A program made the translations under genes and the position numbers. Shown here piece after piece: positions 16,263 through 23,945 of a stretch of 64,000 bases of DNA. The notes beneath the pieces are model-generated. The model saw nothing but the letters and a program-made list of their open reading frames with translations, searched no databases and was not told the origin of the DNA. The stretch comes from Pseudomonadota bacterium (GTDB lineage: Bacteria > Pseudomonadota > Gammaproteobacteria > Xanthomonadales > Rhodanobacteraceae): the NCBI GenBank assembly GCA_023430685.1, contig JAEYZH010000024.1:29926-93925 (forward strand), read 5' to 3'. Position 1 is the first letter of the stretch; each line of letters opens with the position of its first letter.

Positions 16263-16928
16263 TCAGCCCTCCCGGTAGCAGGCAGGGAGCAGGTGATCGA
16301 CGCGGCGCCGTTGAGCCCACGCGAGCAGCTTCTCCGGCGGCACTTCGCGCCAAGACTCGAATCCGAGTTCGGCCTTTAGGGATTCCCAGCACCAGCGCTG
16401 CAGATGCTCGATGCGCCAGCGGTCCCACGTTTCGGGCGGAGCGATGCGCGACTCGCCGTGCTGGTGCTGGAGGTTGTGCTCGCTGTCGTGCAGTGGCACG
16501 CCGCAGTACGGCGGCTTGATCCCGACGCCTGCGCCCTCGGCAACGCGGCGCAGGTGCGCGAACACGATCGGGTTCTGGTCCCCGCCATCGCGCTCGCACG
16601 CGGCGCACACCTGCTTGCGGCACCAGGCCTGATAGGCAGCGTCGGTGCCGACCGCACGCCAGACGTCAGGCGTGCGGAAGAACGACGACAGTTTCAACTC
16701 GCGCGCCTGCTCGCCGTAGCTCGGCGCAGACGTCGCGGCGGCCTGCATTTCACCCGCAGCGGCCTGCCGCGTGATTCGCGCCACGGCGACGGGCATGTCC
16801 GGTTCGAGCCACGAAGCCAGCACGTCGCGGAACCGCGGCTCGATGTCGATCGTGAGGCGGATGCTTCCGTCCTTCAGGACCTTCGTGACTGTGGCGCTAC
16901 CGATCGCTGCCTGACGGTCGTCGATCAT
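16263..16928 (-). CDS. HNH-type phage protein (DUF968-like)
   Basis: A 221-residue protein from ATG 16928, overlapping the previous stop. The C-terminal half has CAACERDGGDQNPIVFAHLR followed by a Cys and two His residues (CGVPLHDSEHNLQHQHGE), which resembles the HNH-like core of DUF968 phage proteins. The N-terminal region (SIRLTIDIEPRFRDVLASWL) may correspond to a recombination-associated domain. It likely acts as a nuclease or nucleic-acid-binding accessory factor in phage recombination. Family membership is probable, not certain. Confidence 0.6.
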   Translation of the reverse strand: MIDDRQAAIGSATVTKVLKDGSIRLTIDIEPRFRDVLASWLEPDMPVAVARITRQAAAGEMQAAATSAPSYGEQARELKLSSFFRTPDVWRAVGTDAAYQAWCRKQVCAACERDGGDQNPIVFAHLRRVAEGAGVGIKPPYCGVPLHDSEHNLQHQHGESRIAPPETWDRWRIEHLQRWCWESLKAELGFESWREVPPEKLLAWAQRRRVDHLLPACYREG

Positions 16929-17230
16929 GCGATCCATCCGATCTCGCGTGCGCGAGCGCGAAGGTCCTCGATGACCAGTTCCTCGGTGACCGGCGCGCGT
17001 CGGCGTACACCGCCGATGTACATTCCGACGAGCGCATCCGGGTGCAACGCCAGCCATTCGGTCGCGGCGATCGCGTCCGCGCTCGGCGTGTAGACGGAAC
17101 CATCGTGGTCGACCATGACCATGACCGGCCGCCCATTCGCGCGGTCGCAACGCGCCACGATGCTCTGCGCGAGCGCTTCGAGGCCATCGCGAACATGACC
17201 GACGAGCGACTTGCGAACGAACCCGTTCAT
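16925..17230 (-). CDS. Small nin-region protein, unknown
   Basis: A 101-residue protein from ATG 17230, which overlaps the previous stop. It has alternating beta and alpha segments (MVMVDHDGSVYTPSADAIAA; ATEWLALHPDALVGMYIGGV) and a basic C-terminus. No catalytic motif is evident. It is translationally coupled with both neighbours, as is typical for the many small genes in this phage region. Confidence 0.6.
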   Translation of the reverse strand: MNGFVRKSLVGHVRDGLEALAQSIVARCDRANGRPVMVMVDHDGSVYTPSADAIAATEWLALHPDALVGMYIGGVRRRAPVTEELVIEDLRARAREIGWIA

Positions 17231-17442
17231 GCCGCCACCCGGTAGCGATTGGATGGGCGGCCGCACTTGCGAGCGCGCGATGGAGCGATGTCTCGCGCAA
17301 GCTCGCCTGATTGCCGAATGGTCTCGACGTTCAACCACACTGCGTGGCTGGTGGCGGCCAGGCATCGCGCGAGTTCATCGATGGTCATCGGACCGAGCTT
17401 CAGCGCATCGACGATGCGAACACGGAGGGGCCGTGGTTTCAC
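17227..17442 (-). CDS. Small winged-helix DNA-binding protein
   Basis: A 71-residue basic protein. GTG 17442 has a perfect GGAGG seven bases upstream and overlaps the stop of the P-like gene. The sequence RIVDALKLGPMTIDELARCL followed by AATSHAVWLNVETIRQSGEL fits a compact winged helix-turn-helix. It probably binds DNA, perhaps as a regulator or replication accessory. No closer assignment is possible. Confidence 0.65.
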   Translation of the reverse strand: MKPRPLRVRIVDALKLGPMTIDELARCLAATSHAVWLNVETIRQSGELARDIAPSRARKCGRPSNRYRVAA

Positions 17443-18125
17443 GCGCGTTCCTCCATGCGGAGTTCGCTGCCTGGCGCGGTCTCTGGAGCCTGATCGGCCA
17501 GTCGCAATGCCGTCGCGATCTCGGAAAGGTTCCATTCGGCGACTTCCGGCGGCGCCGGCGTGCGCTTCGTCGGCGCGGGCGCCTCGAGTTCAACCGCAGG
17601 TTCGGGCATCGAACCGCCTCGCATGACGTGCTCGCGCGCTGCGTCGTACGCTTCCCGCAGCATGCGATCAGCGCGGTCCGCGTCGGCCATCCGGTAGCGG
17701 TGCGCGTCGACGTGCGACCACACCAGCACCACGAACGGCGATCGGCGCGCGTCGCGGCGCGCAAGTTCTACGCGCACCGTCGCCAGCGACGGGATGCCGA
17801 GGCACAGCGCGCGGAATCTGGGCGCCGACGGCGGGTAGTCGCTGCCGAGCGCCAGCGTCGCCTGCAGACCGGCCGCGAGCTGCGCGCCCGTGACGCCTGC
17901 GAGTGCTGCCGCCCACGTGTCGCCGCCGATTCCGTCCGGGCGCGCACCGTACTGGCTTAGCCAGGTGTGGCCGAACATGCCGGCCATCCGCAGCCAGAAC
18001 GCATCAAGGGTCGAGGACGGTAGCCTCGCCCTCGATGTCGACGGGTTCGGTTTTGCGGCGTTCGTCGATGGCGGCTTGGACGCGCTCGACAGCGCTGAGT
18101 TTGCCGCCTGAATTGCTGGTTGCAT
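17439..18125 (-). CDS. Replication protein P-like (helicase loader)
   Basis: A 228-residue protein related to lambda P, which brings host DnaB helicase to the phage origin. The core DAFWLRMAGMFGHTWLSQYG then GDTWAAALAGVTGAQLAAGL and SDYPPSAPRFRALCLG is the conserved part of this family. ATG 18125 is preceded by GGAGGAAGTC, strongly supporting it, though this makes a 122-base overlap with the upstream O-like gene in another frame. The C-terminus is charged and variable. Confidence 0.75.
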   Translation of the reverse strand: MQPAIQAANSALSSASKPPSTNAAKPNPSTSRARLPSSTLDAFWLRMAGMFGHTWLSQYGARPDGIGGDTWAAALAGVTGAQLAAGLQATLALGSDYPPSAPRFRALCLGIPSLATVRVELARRDARRSPFVVLVWSHVDAHRYRMADADRADRMLREAYDAAREHVMRGGSMPEPAVELEAPAPTKRTPAPPEVAEWNLSEIATALRLADQAPETAPGSELRMEERA

Positions 18126-18885
18126 GACTTCCTCCGAGCGCCGGCCGCGCGGAGTCTTGCTCCTTTGCCAGCCAGCGATTCACGAAACGCAGGATTCCTG
18201 CACGCGTCTTGCGATTGGTCGGATTGGCCACGCACCAGCCGCGCATCGAGCGCAGCGCCTGGGAAACATCGACTGCGGGGTACAGGCCGGCGAACTCACG
18301 CGCCTGTTCCTCGGTGATGGGGTATTCACTGCCATCGTTCAGCGGCAGGCTGACGATCGGCGGCGGCGGCGTCCGAGCATCGGACGGCGCAAACGGCTTT
18401 TGCTCTTTCTCTGCTTCTGCTTCTGCTTCTGCTTCTGCTTGGGTCGGATCGCTTCGGTCTTTGTCGGACGTGTCGGACTTTGTCGGACTTTGTCGGACCG
18501 CTTTTCCCTGTCGGGCGTGGCCGCTTGGACGGTTCGCACGGTCCCATTCCCGTTGTTGCTCGCGGCGAGTCTCTTCGTCGCGCGCATTGCGGTATGCGAG
18601 GTAATTTACGATCTGCCAGCCACCTTCTGAGGCGCGCAGGCGTCGACCTTCGTCCTCTCGCGTGCGCGAGTACGGGTCAGGCGCCGTGAGGATCGCCAGG
18701 ATCTGCTCAAGCCGTTCGATCGGCACCATGCACAGGTGCGCCATCGCTGGCACTGACGCGCGTACGTAGCCCGTCCGGTTGGCCTTGGCCAACATCGCAA
18801 TCCAGACGCGCAGGACATCATGAGGCTGCATCCACAGCGTGGAGTCGACGATGCCACCGTCGAGCTTGGCAAAACTAATGCTCAT
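18004..18885 (-). CDS. Replication initiator O-like protein
   Basis: A 293-residue protein. The N-terminal 110 residues form a helix-turn-helix region (FAKLDGGIVDSTLWMQPHDV, VPAMAHLCMVPIERLEQILA) like the DNA-binding domain of phage O-type initiators. A low-complexity linker contains an (Ala-Glu)n tract encoded by TCTGCT repeats and an iteron-like region. The C-terminal part (YPITEEQAREFAGLYPAVDV) is followed by a helicase-loader interface candidate. It pairs with the P-like gene and overlaps the methyltransferase stop by 4 bases. Confidence 0.7.
   Translation of the reverse strand: MSISFAKLDGGIVDSTLWMQPHDVLRVWIAMLAKANRTGYVRASVPAMAHLCMVPIERLEQILAILTAPDPYSRTREDEGRRLRASEGGWQIVNYLAYRNARDEETRREQQREWDRANRPSGHARQGKAVRQSPTKSDTSDKDRSDPTQAEAEAEAEAEKEQKPFAPSDARTPPPPIVSLPLNDGSEYPITEEQAREFAGLYPAVDVSQALRSMRGWCVANPTNRKTRAGILRFVNRWLAKEQDSARPALGGSHATSNSGGKLSAVERVQAAIDERRKTEPVDIEGEATVLDP
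18410..18439. repeat. Hexanucleotide microsatellite (TCTGCT)5
   Basis: Five perfect copies of TCTGCT (plus strand) lie within the O-like gene and encode an alternating Ala/Glu tract. Repeat number changes would keep the frame and alter linker length between the DNA-binding and C-terminal domains. It lies just beside the decamer repeats at 18461-18500. Confidence 0.85.
18461..18500. repeat. Four tandem decamer repeats, candidate replication origin iterons
   Basis: Four consecutive 10-bp units related to TGTCGGACTT occupy 18461-18500 (TTGTCGGACG, then TGTCGGACTT twice, then TGTCGGACCG). They lie inside the O-like gene, as lambda iterons lie inside gene O, in the variable linker. The strict 10-bp period would place bound initiator units on one face of DNA. 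Binding is not demonstrated. Confidence 0.6.
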
Positions 18886-20504
18886 GGGTTGGCCACCAAG
18901 ATCGAAACCTCGACTGACGTGCCCGGAAAGCGGAACACTTCGCCCCAACGCGTCGATAGGTTCGGCAGCAGGCGGCACTTGCGCGCCGACACCGGCAGGA
19001 TGGCGACCAGTCGACCATCCGGCGCGAGCATCCCCGCCGCGTGGTCGAGGTGCGCTTGCCAGCGGCCTTCCGAGAACGGCGGGTTCATCACGATGCGGTC
19101 GTAGGTGGCGCCGCGGGGAACCTTCAGGAAGTCGGCTTTGATAGCGCTGAACCCGCGCGCGCGCAGCACTGCGGCATGGAGCGCGCTGACTTCGACGCAT
19201 TCCACGTTCGCACCATCAGGGAACAGCGCGGCCAGGTTGCCGGTGCCGGCGCTCGGCTCGAGCCATCGATCGCCAGCGCCTGCCCCATCGACCGCGAGCG
19301 CGACCGCCTTCTCGGCGATGTCGGCCGGCGTCGGATAGAACTGGTGCGAGACAGCATCGGGAATGCACCCGAGGCACAGGATCTCGCTGATGACCTCGCC
19401 AGGCTCGTAGTCGAAGCGCCAGCCGTCGCCATCGGGAACGCCGCCGATCGCGGCCAGAACTTCGTCCAGACGCTTGCGCTGGGCCTTGTCCGGCTTCGTC
19501 CCGTAGCCGAGCACCAGCTTCTGGCGATCGGTGCCGGTGCAAACGTGCTCGCCGCGGCGGTCCCTGCCCCACGACTTCTCCTGCTGCAGCTCACGCAGAA
19601 GGCCCAGCACCGCGAACGGCAGCGGCTGCTGCATCATGTTGAACTCGCGCGCCTTGCGCTTCGGCGGCTCGCGGAACTGCGATGGAATCGCGGCTGGATG
19701 CAAGCTGGCCAGCACCGCGTTGAGGCGCCAGGCCATGTCCGGGTGCACCTCGAGGTGCGCGGTGCGTACGCCGGTGTAGACGCGCATGCGCAGCGCGCCG
19801 CCGTCGAACGTGACCCACTTGCCAGCACGTTCGGTGGCGACCCGGATGGCGCGATCGCTGTCGCACCAGTGCGGCTCGTCGCGGCCCATGAAACGCGCGA
19901 TCACGCAGCGCAGATCGTTGATCGTGCCGGCTTGGCGATGGTCCGGCGAATCGCCCCACTCGCTCAGCACGTAGGGAATGATCATGCGCTTGCCGAACCC
20001 TTCCGGCTGATTCGTGACGTGGGTCCGGCTCAGCGCCCGGAATATCCCGTCGACACGCTCGGCGAAGAACTTCGCGCGGCTCGACAGCAGGAAGTCGAAG
20101 GTCGCGGCGATGTTCTCTTTCGTGAACGGCGGCGTCTTGTGGTCGCGGATCTGTTCGTTCCACTCGTCCCGACGCGCCTGCGGCATGCAGTCGTAGACGT
20201 CGGTCAGCTTCATGGCCTTCGACCACAGATCCGCGTCGAGCGCCGCGATCGCGCTGGGCTCGTCGAGCAGTTCGGTTGCGCTGATGACGCCGCCGCGGTC
20301 GCGCCTCTTCACGTATGCGGCGTCAAGGAAGTAGTTCAGCGCGGTGCGCGCGCAATCGGTGAATCCGACGATCGCCTGGATCCGCTCGAGGACGCTTTCG
20401 CGGAACGACAGCAGGTGATCTAGCGCGCCCTCGGTGGAAGGCGCGCTAAATAGTTCAGCCACAACCAGCCTGTGGTCGCCCCCGCTGGAGTGCAAATTGG
20501 TCAC
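18882..20504 (-). CDS. DUF4942-type protein with C-terminal DNA adenine/cytosine N-methyltransferase domain
   Basis: A 540-residue protein starting at GTG 20504, which overlaps the previous stop. The N-terminal two thirds resemble DUF4942 proteins (helical start, later FNMMQQPLPFAVLGLLRELQ). The C-terminal part is a SAM-dependent methyltransferase with motif I EPSAGTGNLA at 416-425 and motif IV NPPF at 474-477, which indicates exocyclic amino methylation of DNA bases. It could protect phage DNA from host restriction. Target sequence is unknown. Confidence 0.8.
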   Translation of the reverse strand: MTNLHSSGGDHRLVVAELFSAPSTEGALDHLLSFRESVLERIQAIVGFTDCARTALNYFLDAAYVKRRDRGGVISATELLDEPSAIAALDADLWSKAMKLTDVYDCMPQARRDEWNEQIRDHKTPPFTKENIAATFDFLLSSRAKFFAERVDGIFRALSRTHVTNQPEGFGKRMIIPYVLSEWGDSPDHRQAGTINDLRCVIARFMGRDEPHWCDSDRAIRVATERAGKWVTFDGGALRMRVYTGVRTAHLEVHPDMAWRLNAVLASLHPAAIPSQFREPPKRKAREFNMMQQPLPFAVLGLLRELQQEKSWGRDRRGEHVCTGTDRQKLVLGYGTKPDKAQRKRLDEVLAAIGGVPDGDGWRFDYEPGEVISEILCLGCIPDAVSHQFYPTPADIAEKAVALAVDGAGAGDRWLEPSAGTGNLAALFPDGANVECVEVSALHAAVLRARGFSAIKADFLKVPRGATYDRIVMNPPFSEGRWQAHLDHAAGMLAPDGRLVAILPVSARKCRLLPNLSTRWGEVFRFPGTSVEVSILVANP

Positions 20505-20743
20505 TGCACAACCTCGAACCCTGATCGGAACACGCCGTCGGTAGTCGTGTCGGTCCACTCCACCAGCATCGAGCCGCCGGAGTACTGCCAGCGAGTCAGC
20601 ACGCCCGCCGACTCGAAGGGCCCCGGGTAGGCGTGCTGCACGATCAGCACCTGCGCGGTTTCACGTGGAGCGTCGGGCGCTGCTGCGAACAGCGCAGTGA
20701 GCGCGACAGCCGCCGCGGCGCGGATTGCCAGGTCACCCAACAT
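20501..20743 (-). CDS. Small exported or membrane phage protein
   Basis: An 80-residue protein. ATG 20743 is seven bases after a perfect GGAGG; an ATG two codons upstream is too close. It begins with a hydrophobic stretch (LAIRAAAAVALTALFAAAPD) that reads as a signal peptide or membrane anchor, followed by a beta-rich C-terminus (WQYSGGSMLVEWTDTTTDG). Unknown function. Confidence 0.6.
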   Translation of the reverse strand: MLGDLAIRAAAAVALTALFAAAPDAPRETAQVLIVQHAYPGPFESAGVLTRWQYSGGSMLVEWTDTTTDGVFRSGFEVVQ

Positions 20744-20948
20744 GGTCATTCCTCCGTGTTGCTTCCTTGCCTCGAAGGTGCGCATTCGCTCGAGCGACGC
20801 GCATGCGTTGCGCAATGCTGCGCAGATAGGTTTCGCATTCCTCGCGGCATTCAGCGGGAACGCGTTCGAGCGCGGCCGGCCACTCGCGAGGTGGGATGCG
20901 CGTCTGGATCTCCAGAGCGTGGTGTAGGCAGGTGGAGACGTAGGTCAT
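20733..20948 (-). CDS. Small helical phage protein, unknown
   Basis: A 71-residue protein beginning MTYVSTCLHHALEIQTRIPP, with paired Arg/Glu-rich helices (AALERVPAECREECETYL). GAGG lies seven bases before ATG 20948. Its end overlaps the next start by 11 bases. It is the last leftward gene before the inserted plus-strand unit at 21070-21664. No family recognised. Confidence 0.55.
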   Translation of the reverse strand: MTYVSTCLHHALEIQTRIPPREWPAALERVPAECREECETYLRSIAQRMRVARANAHLRGKEATRRNDHVG

Positions 20949-21069
20949 GGCTGCGCCTCGCTCGATCGATGCGCGATCCGTTGCCGACGGCTGCCTGGTT
21001 GCCAATCCCCACTGCGGCCGGCTCGGTGGTAGCCTGCGCCGGCAACTCCCCATTGACCCAAGGATTGCA

Positions 21070-21180
21070 ATGGCCACGAAGACCCCACAGCGCCCGCCAT
21101 CAGGCCCCGTTCCGACGCCACGCAACGCTCCACCTCATAGAACGGTCCCTCCGCCGCCCCCGCCGAATCCGCAGAGATAG
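21070..21180 (+). CDS. 36-residue proline-rich peptide, first gene of a two-gene unit
   Basis: A short gene with an ideal AAGGA five bases before ATG 21070 and a TAG stop at 21178-21180. The product is a basic peptide with proline at over one third of positions and a run of six prolines (TVPPPPPPNPQR). The next gene starts four bases later. The pair reads against the surrounding operon. The strong ribosome site and spacing indicate a real gene. Function unknown; co-occurrence with a SLATT-like protein suggests partnership. Confidence 0.65.
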   Translation: MATKTPQRPPSGPVPTPRNAPPHRTVPPPPPPNPQR

Positions 21181-21184
21181 CGAC

Positions 21185-21664
21185 ATGGCGGACTGCAGAT
21201 ATCCGCGCACGGAGGAGGAGGTTTGCCTCGATATCGAATACTCGAGGCGCCTCCATGAGCTGCACTGCAAACTCTTTCGCCGGCTGCGGTGGCTTGCGGT
21301 GCTGGTTTCTCTCGCTGCGGGAGCGAGCGCGGTAACCGATCTCGTCCGCATGGTCCCCGGGGGCGTCCTTCTGGCTGCGGGGATCGTCACGTTCATGACG
21401 ATCGTTGACGCCATTAGCCACTGGGAGGAACGTGCGGCGCAACACAATCTTTGGCGGCGACAGTTCGCGCGGTTGGCAGCGCAGGCCGAGGGCATGTCTT
21501 ACGAAGATCTGCAACGCGCGTACAAGACGTTGGATGCCGAGGTGGACGACGTTCTCAGAATCCTCGAAACCATCGCTTACAACGATGTGGAGCGAGCCAA
21601 CGAGCTGACGCACATGGTGCGCCCGGAGTCGATCACCCAACGTGCCTTGCGACTGCTGCTGTAG
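21185..21664 (+). CDS. SLATT-like two-helix membrane protein
   Basis: A 159-residue protein with two adjacent transmembrane helices at about residues 35-54 and 57-76 (LAVLVSLAAGASAVTDLV; VLLAAGIVTFMTIVDAIS), flanked by cytoplasmic helices: a charged N-terminal helix and a long C-terminal one (YEDLQRAYKTLDAEVDDVLR). This matches the layout of SLATT domains, which are membrane effectors in some nucleotide-sensing defence systems. Here it is preceded by a tiny proline-rich gene, not a cyclase. Domain call is from architecture, not a profile search. Confidence 0.65.
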   Translation: MADCRYPRTEEEVCLDIEYSRRLHELHCKLFRRLRWLAVLVSLAAGASAVTDLVRMVPGGVLLAAGIVTFMTIVDAISHWEERAAQHNLWRRQFARLAAQAEGMSYEDLQRAYKTLDAEVDDVLRILETIAYNDVERANELTHMVRPESITQRALRLLL

Positions 21665-21669
21665 AACGC

Positions 21670-23436
21670 TCACGCCGCGCACCTCGCGTCCACGTGCGTG
21701 TGGTCGAGGTTCGCGCGCGCGATCGCGCACAGCGGCGGCGGGCTCACGCTGTTGCCGACCATCTTCACGGCGCGCGTGCCGGTAATCGGGCGTCCATCGG
21801 CGGTGCGGTCGATGATGTAGTCGGCCGGGAAGCCCTGCGCGCGGTACAGCTCGGGCGGGCGCAGCATGCGCAGGCCGATGTCGACGATCACGTAGGGCGT
21901 GCCCTTGATCGTGACCGTGACCAGGGCGAGGCGATCGCGGGTGGTCACCGTGTCGAGCGGGTCGCGGCAGTCGAGCGGCTGGCCGTTGCCGTAGTAGTTC
22001 ACGAGGAACGCGGCAACGCGCAGCGCGCCGGCCTCCGCTTCGGGACTCAGCGTGCACTCGACGACCGCGTGGTGCTCGCCACCGGCGCTGATGGTGTGCA
22101 GCGGGTCGGCGACGTCGGCGCAATGGCTGGTGCCGCGCAGCTTCGCCATGTGGGCGGTCACCAGCTGCTGCTGGCTGCCCTTCCCCACGATCGTGCTGAC
22201 CGGCTCGCGCATGTCGCGTGGTCGCGAGGGGTTGCTGTTCGGGCCGCCAGCGGCCTGCTCGAGGTAGGCCATCACGATGCCGGCGCCGTTGCCGGTCGGC
22301 ACGATGGTCGGCATCGGCTCGTCGGCGGCGAGAGCGCGCGGCTCCTGCCCTTCCCGCTCGCCGTACCGCGGCACCAGCGCCGCGGCGGCGAGCGCGAAAT
22401 GCCCACCCTTCACGTTGGCGCATTGCGTGCGCAGTGGCTCGTCTGCCGACCAAGTCGCGCCGCGCGACGCGTTGGCGAACTCGGTCAGGAAGAATGGCTC
22501 GGCCGCATCGATCACGTACCGCTTCACGCCGCGCGCGATGCGGCGCAGCGTCGCCTCCGCGAGGGGCTTCTTGCGGGTGAAGATCGACGGGCACTCGATC
22601 GACCAGTCGATGCAGTCGGCCGCGGTGACGTAGGGCTGCGCGCGACCCGGGCCGTGCGTCGGCTGGGGCCAGCGGATCGCCTCGCCATCGCAGCGCGCGA
22701 CCATGAACAGGCGCGTGCGGCTCGTGCCGGCGCCGTGGTCGCAGGCCTTCACCTTGCGCCACTCCACGGCGTAGCCGAGGCTGCGCAGCGCCGCGACGAA
22801 GTGCCCCCACGTGCGACCCTCGTGGCGCTTGTCGGGGATCAGGTGTTGGTTATCGACCGGAACCCTCTCGCGCGCGTCGGCGACGCGATAGATCCAGTCG
22901 CCTGGCTTTGCTTCGGGGGACGGATCAGGGATCTCGTCCAGCGTCACAACGCGACCGGTCGCGCGGTCGCGCTTCGCGATCAGCGGCCCCCACTTCAGGA
23001 TTTGCTCGACGTTCTCGAGGCTGATGATGCGCGGGCGGACGGCGCCAGCCCACTTCAGCACCACCCACGAAAGCGACCGCGTTGCGCGGCTGCGCGGCTG
23101 GCCGCCCTTCGCCTGGCTGAAGTGCGTGCAGTCCGGCGATGCATGCAGCCAGCCGACATGCCGGCTTGCGCACTCGCGCCGCGGATCGGCGTGCCACACG
23201 TCCTCGCACAGGTGCCGCGCGAACGGATGGTTCGCCGCGTGCATCCCGATCGCCCACTCGTCGTGGTTGATGCAGATGTCCGGGTCGCGGCCAAGCGCCT
23301 GGCGCAGCGCCTCGCTCGCGCCGCCGCCCCCGGCGAACAGGTCGACGACGATCTCGCCGGCGCGCAGCGCGCTGGTCAGTGCGCGCTCGGGGAAGTTAAA
23401 CCCGGATTGCGGACGGGCGCGGGAACCGTCAGCCAC
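21670..23436 (-). CDS. DNA (cytosine-5) methyltransferase
   Basis: A 588-residue C5 methyltransferase. GTG 23436 was chosen for AGGAGG six bases upstream. Motif I VVDLFAGGGG is at residues 30-39. The catalytic Cys103 lies in SPDCTHFSQAKGG, where the usual PC is DC, as in other phage enzymes. ENVEQI is the motif VI glutamate and TSRTRLFMVA matches the motif VIII region. The C-terminal GFPADYIIDR and VKMVGNSVSPPP correspond to motifs IX-X. It probably modifies phage DNA against restriction. Confidence 0.85.
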   Translation of the reverse strand: MADGSRARPQSGFNFPERALTSALRAGEIVVDLFAGGGGASEALRQALGRDPDICINHDEWAIGMHAANHPFARHLCEDVWHADPRRECASRHVGWLHASPDCTHFSQAKGGQPRSRATRSLSWVVLKWAGAVRPRIISLENVEQILKWGPLIAKRDRATGRVVTLDEIPDPSPEAKPGDWIYRVADARERVPVDNQHLIPDKRHEGRTWGHFVAALRSLGYAVEWRKVKACDHGAGTSRTRLFMVARCDGEAIRWPQPTHGPGRAQPYVTAADCIDWSIECPSIFTRKKPLAEATLRRIARGVKRYVIDAAEPFFLTEFANASRGATWSADEPLRTQCANVKGGHFALAAAALVPRYGEREGQEPRALAADEPMPTIVPTGNGAGIVMAYLEQAAGGPNSNPSRPRDMREPVSTIVGKGSQQQLVTAHMAKLRGTSHCADVADPLHTISAGGEHHAVVECTLSPEAEAGALRVAAFLVNYYGNGQPLDCRDPLDTVTTRDRLALVTVTIKGTPYVIVDIGLRMLRPPELYRAQGFPADYIIDRTADGRPITGTRAVKMVGNSVSPPPLCAIARANLDHTHVDARCAA

Positions 23437-23614
23437 GGCGTGCCTCCTGGAATGCCACGAGGCAGTCGTCACAGAAGCGCGCGCGCGCCCCATTCGGCAG
23501 CACCGCGCACGGCTCGCCGCATTCGCAGATGGTCGGCACGGGTTTGCGCACGGCGAGTGCGCGCGCGAGATCCGCGGCGATGAAGTCGGCTGCGTTGTCG
23601 GCGATGTCAGCCAT
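23429..23614 (-). CDS. Small zinc-finger phage protein, DksA/TraR-like
   Basis: A 61-residue protein with a four-cysteine zinc finger (ICECGEPCAVLPNGARARFC and DDC) after a short acidic helix. The form resembles C-terminal DksA/TraR fingers carried as small phage genes that bind RNA polymerase or act in unknown roles. It overlaps both neighbours by 8 bases (23429-23436 and 23607-23614), which suggests translational coupling. Confidence 0.6.
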   Translation of the reverse strand: MADIADNAADFIAADLARALAVRKPVPTICECGEPCAVLPNGARARFCDDCLVAFQEARRG

Positions 23615-23945
23615 CGGTCGGCTCCCACGGTTCCGCGGAGCGGCCTGTCACGGCGCACTTCCGCTTCGGCATTCGGCGCACCGCGCCGGCGGTCTCGCAT
23701 TCGCTGACGCGGCGGCCGAGCATGAAGCGGCAGTAGCCAGTCAGCTCGGCCAGTTCCTGCATCGTCCGACCCGGGAATGCGCGGATGGCGGCGATGGTCT
23801 GCGCTTGCTGCTGCGCGCGCGTGCCGGACGCCGTGACGTGTTCGGCCGCCTCGTGGGACGTTTCCGGATCGGTGTTGCGCGCGGCGGGCGTTTCCACGCG
23901 AATGAGCGGGCCGCGATACGCGAAGGAAAGGTCGAGCTGGTTCAT
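23607..23945 (-). CDS. Winged-helix phage protein, unknown role
   Basis: A 112-residue protein with the often-seen phage signature DPETSHEAAEHVTASGTRAQ, followed by a winged helix-turn-helix (IRAFPGRTMQELAELTGYCR; GRRVSECETAGAVRR). It likely binds DNA. It is the second gene of the leftward early operon after cro and the CII-position gene, with 4-base overlap to the latter. Regulation or replication support is possible. Confidence 0.65.
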   Translation of the reverse strand: MNQLDLSFAYRGPLIRVETPAARNTDPETSHEAAEHVTASGTRAQQQAQTIAAIRAFPGRTMQELAELTGYCRFMLGRRVSECETAGAVRRMPKRKCAVTGRSAEPWEPTDG

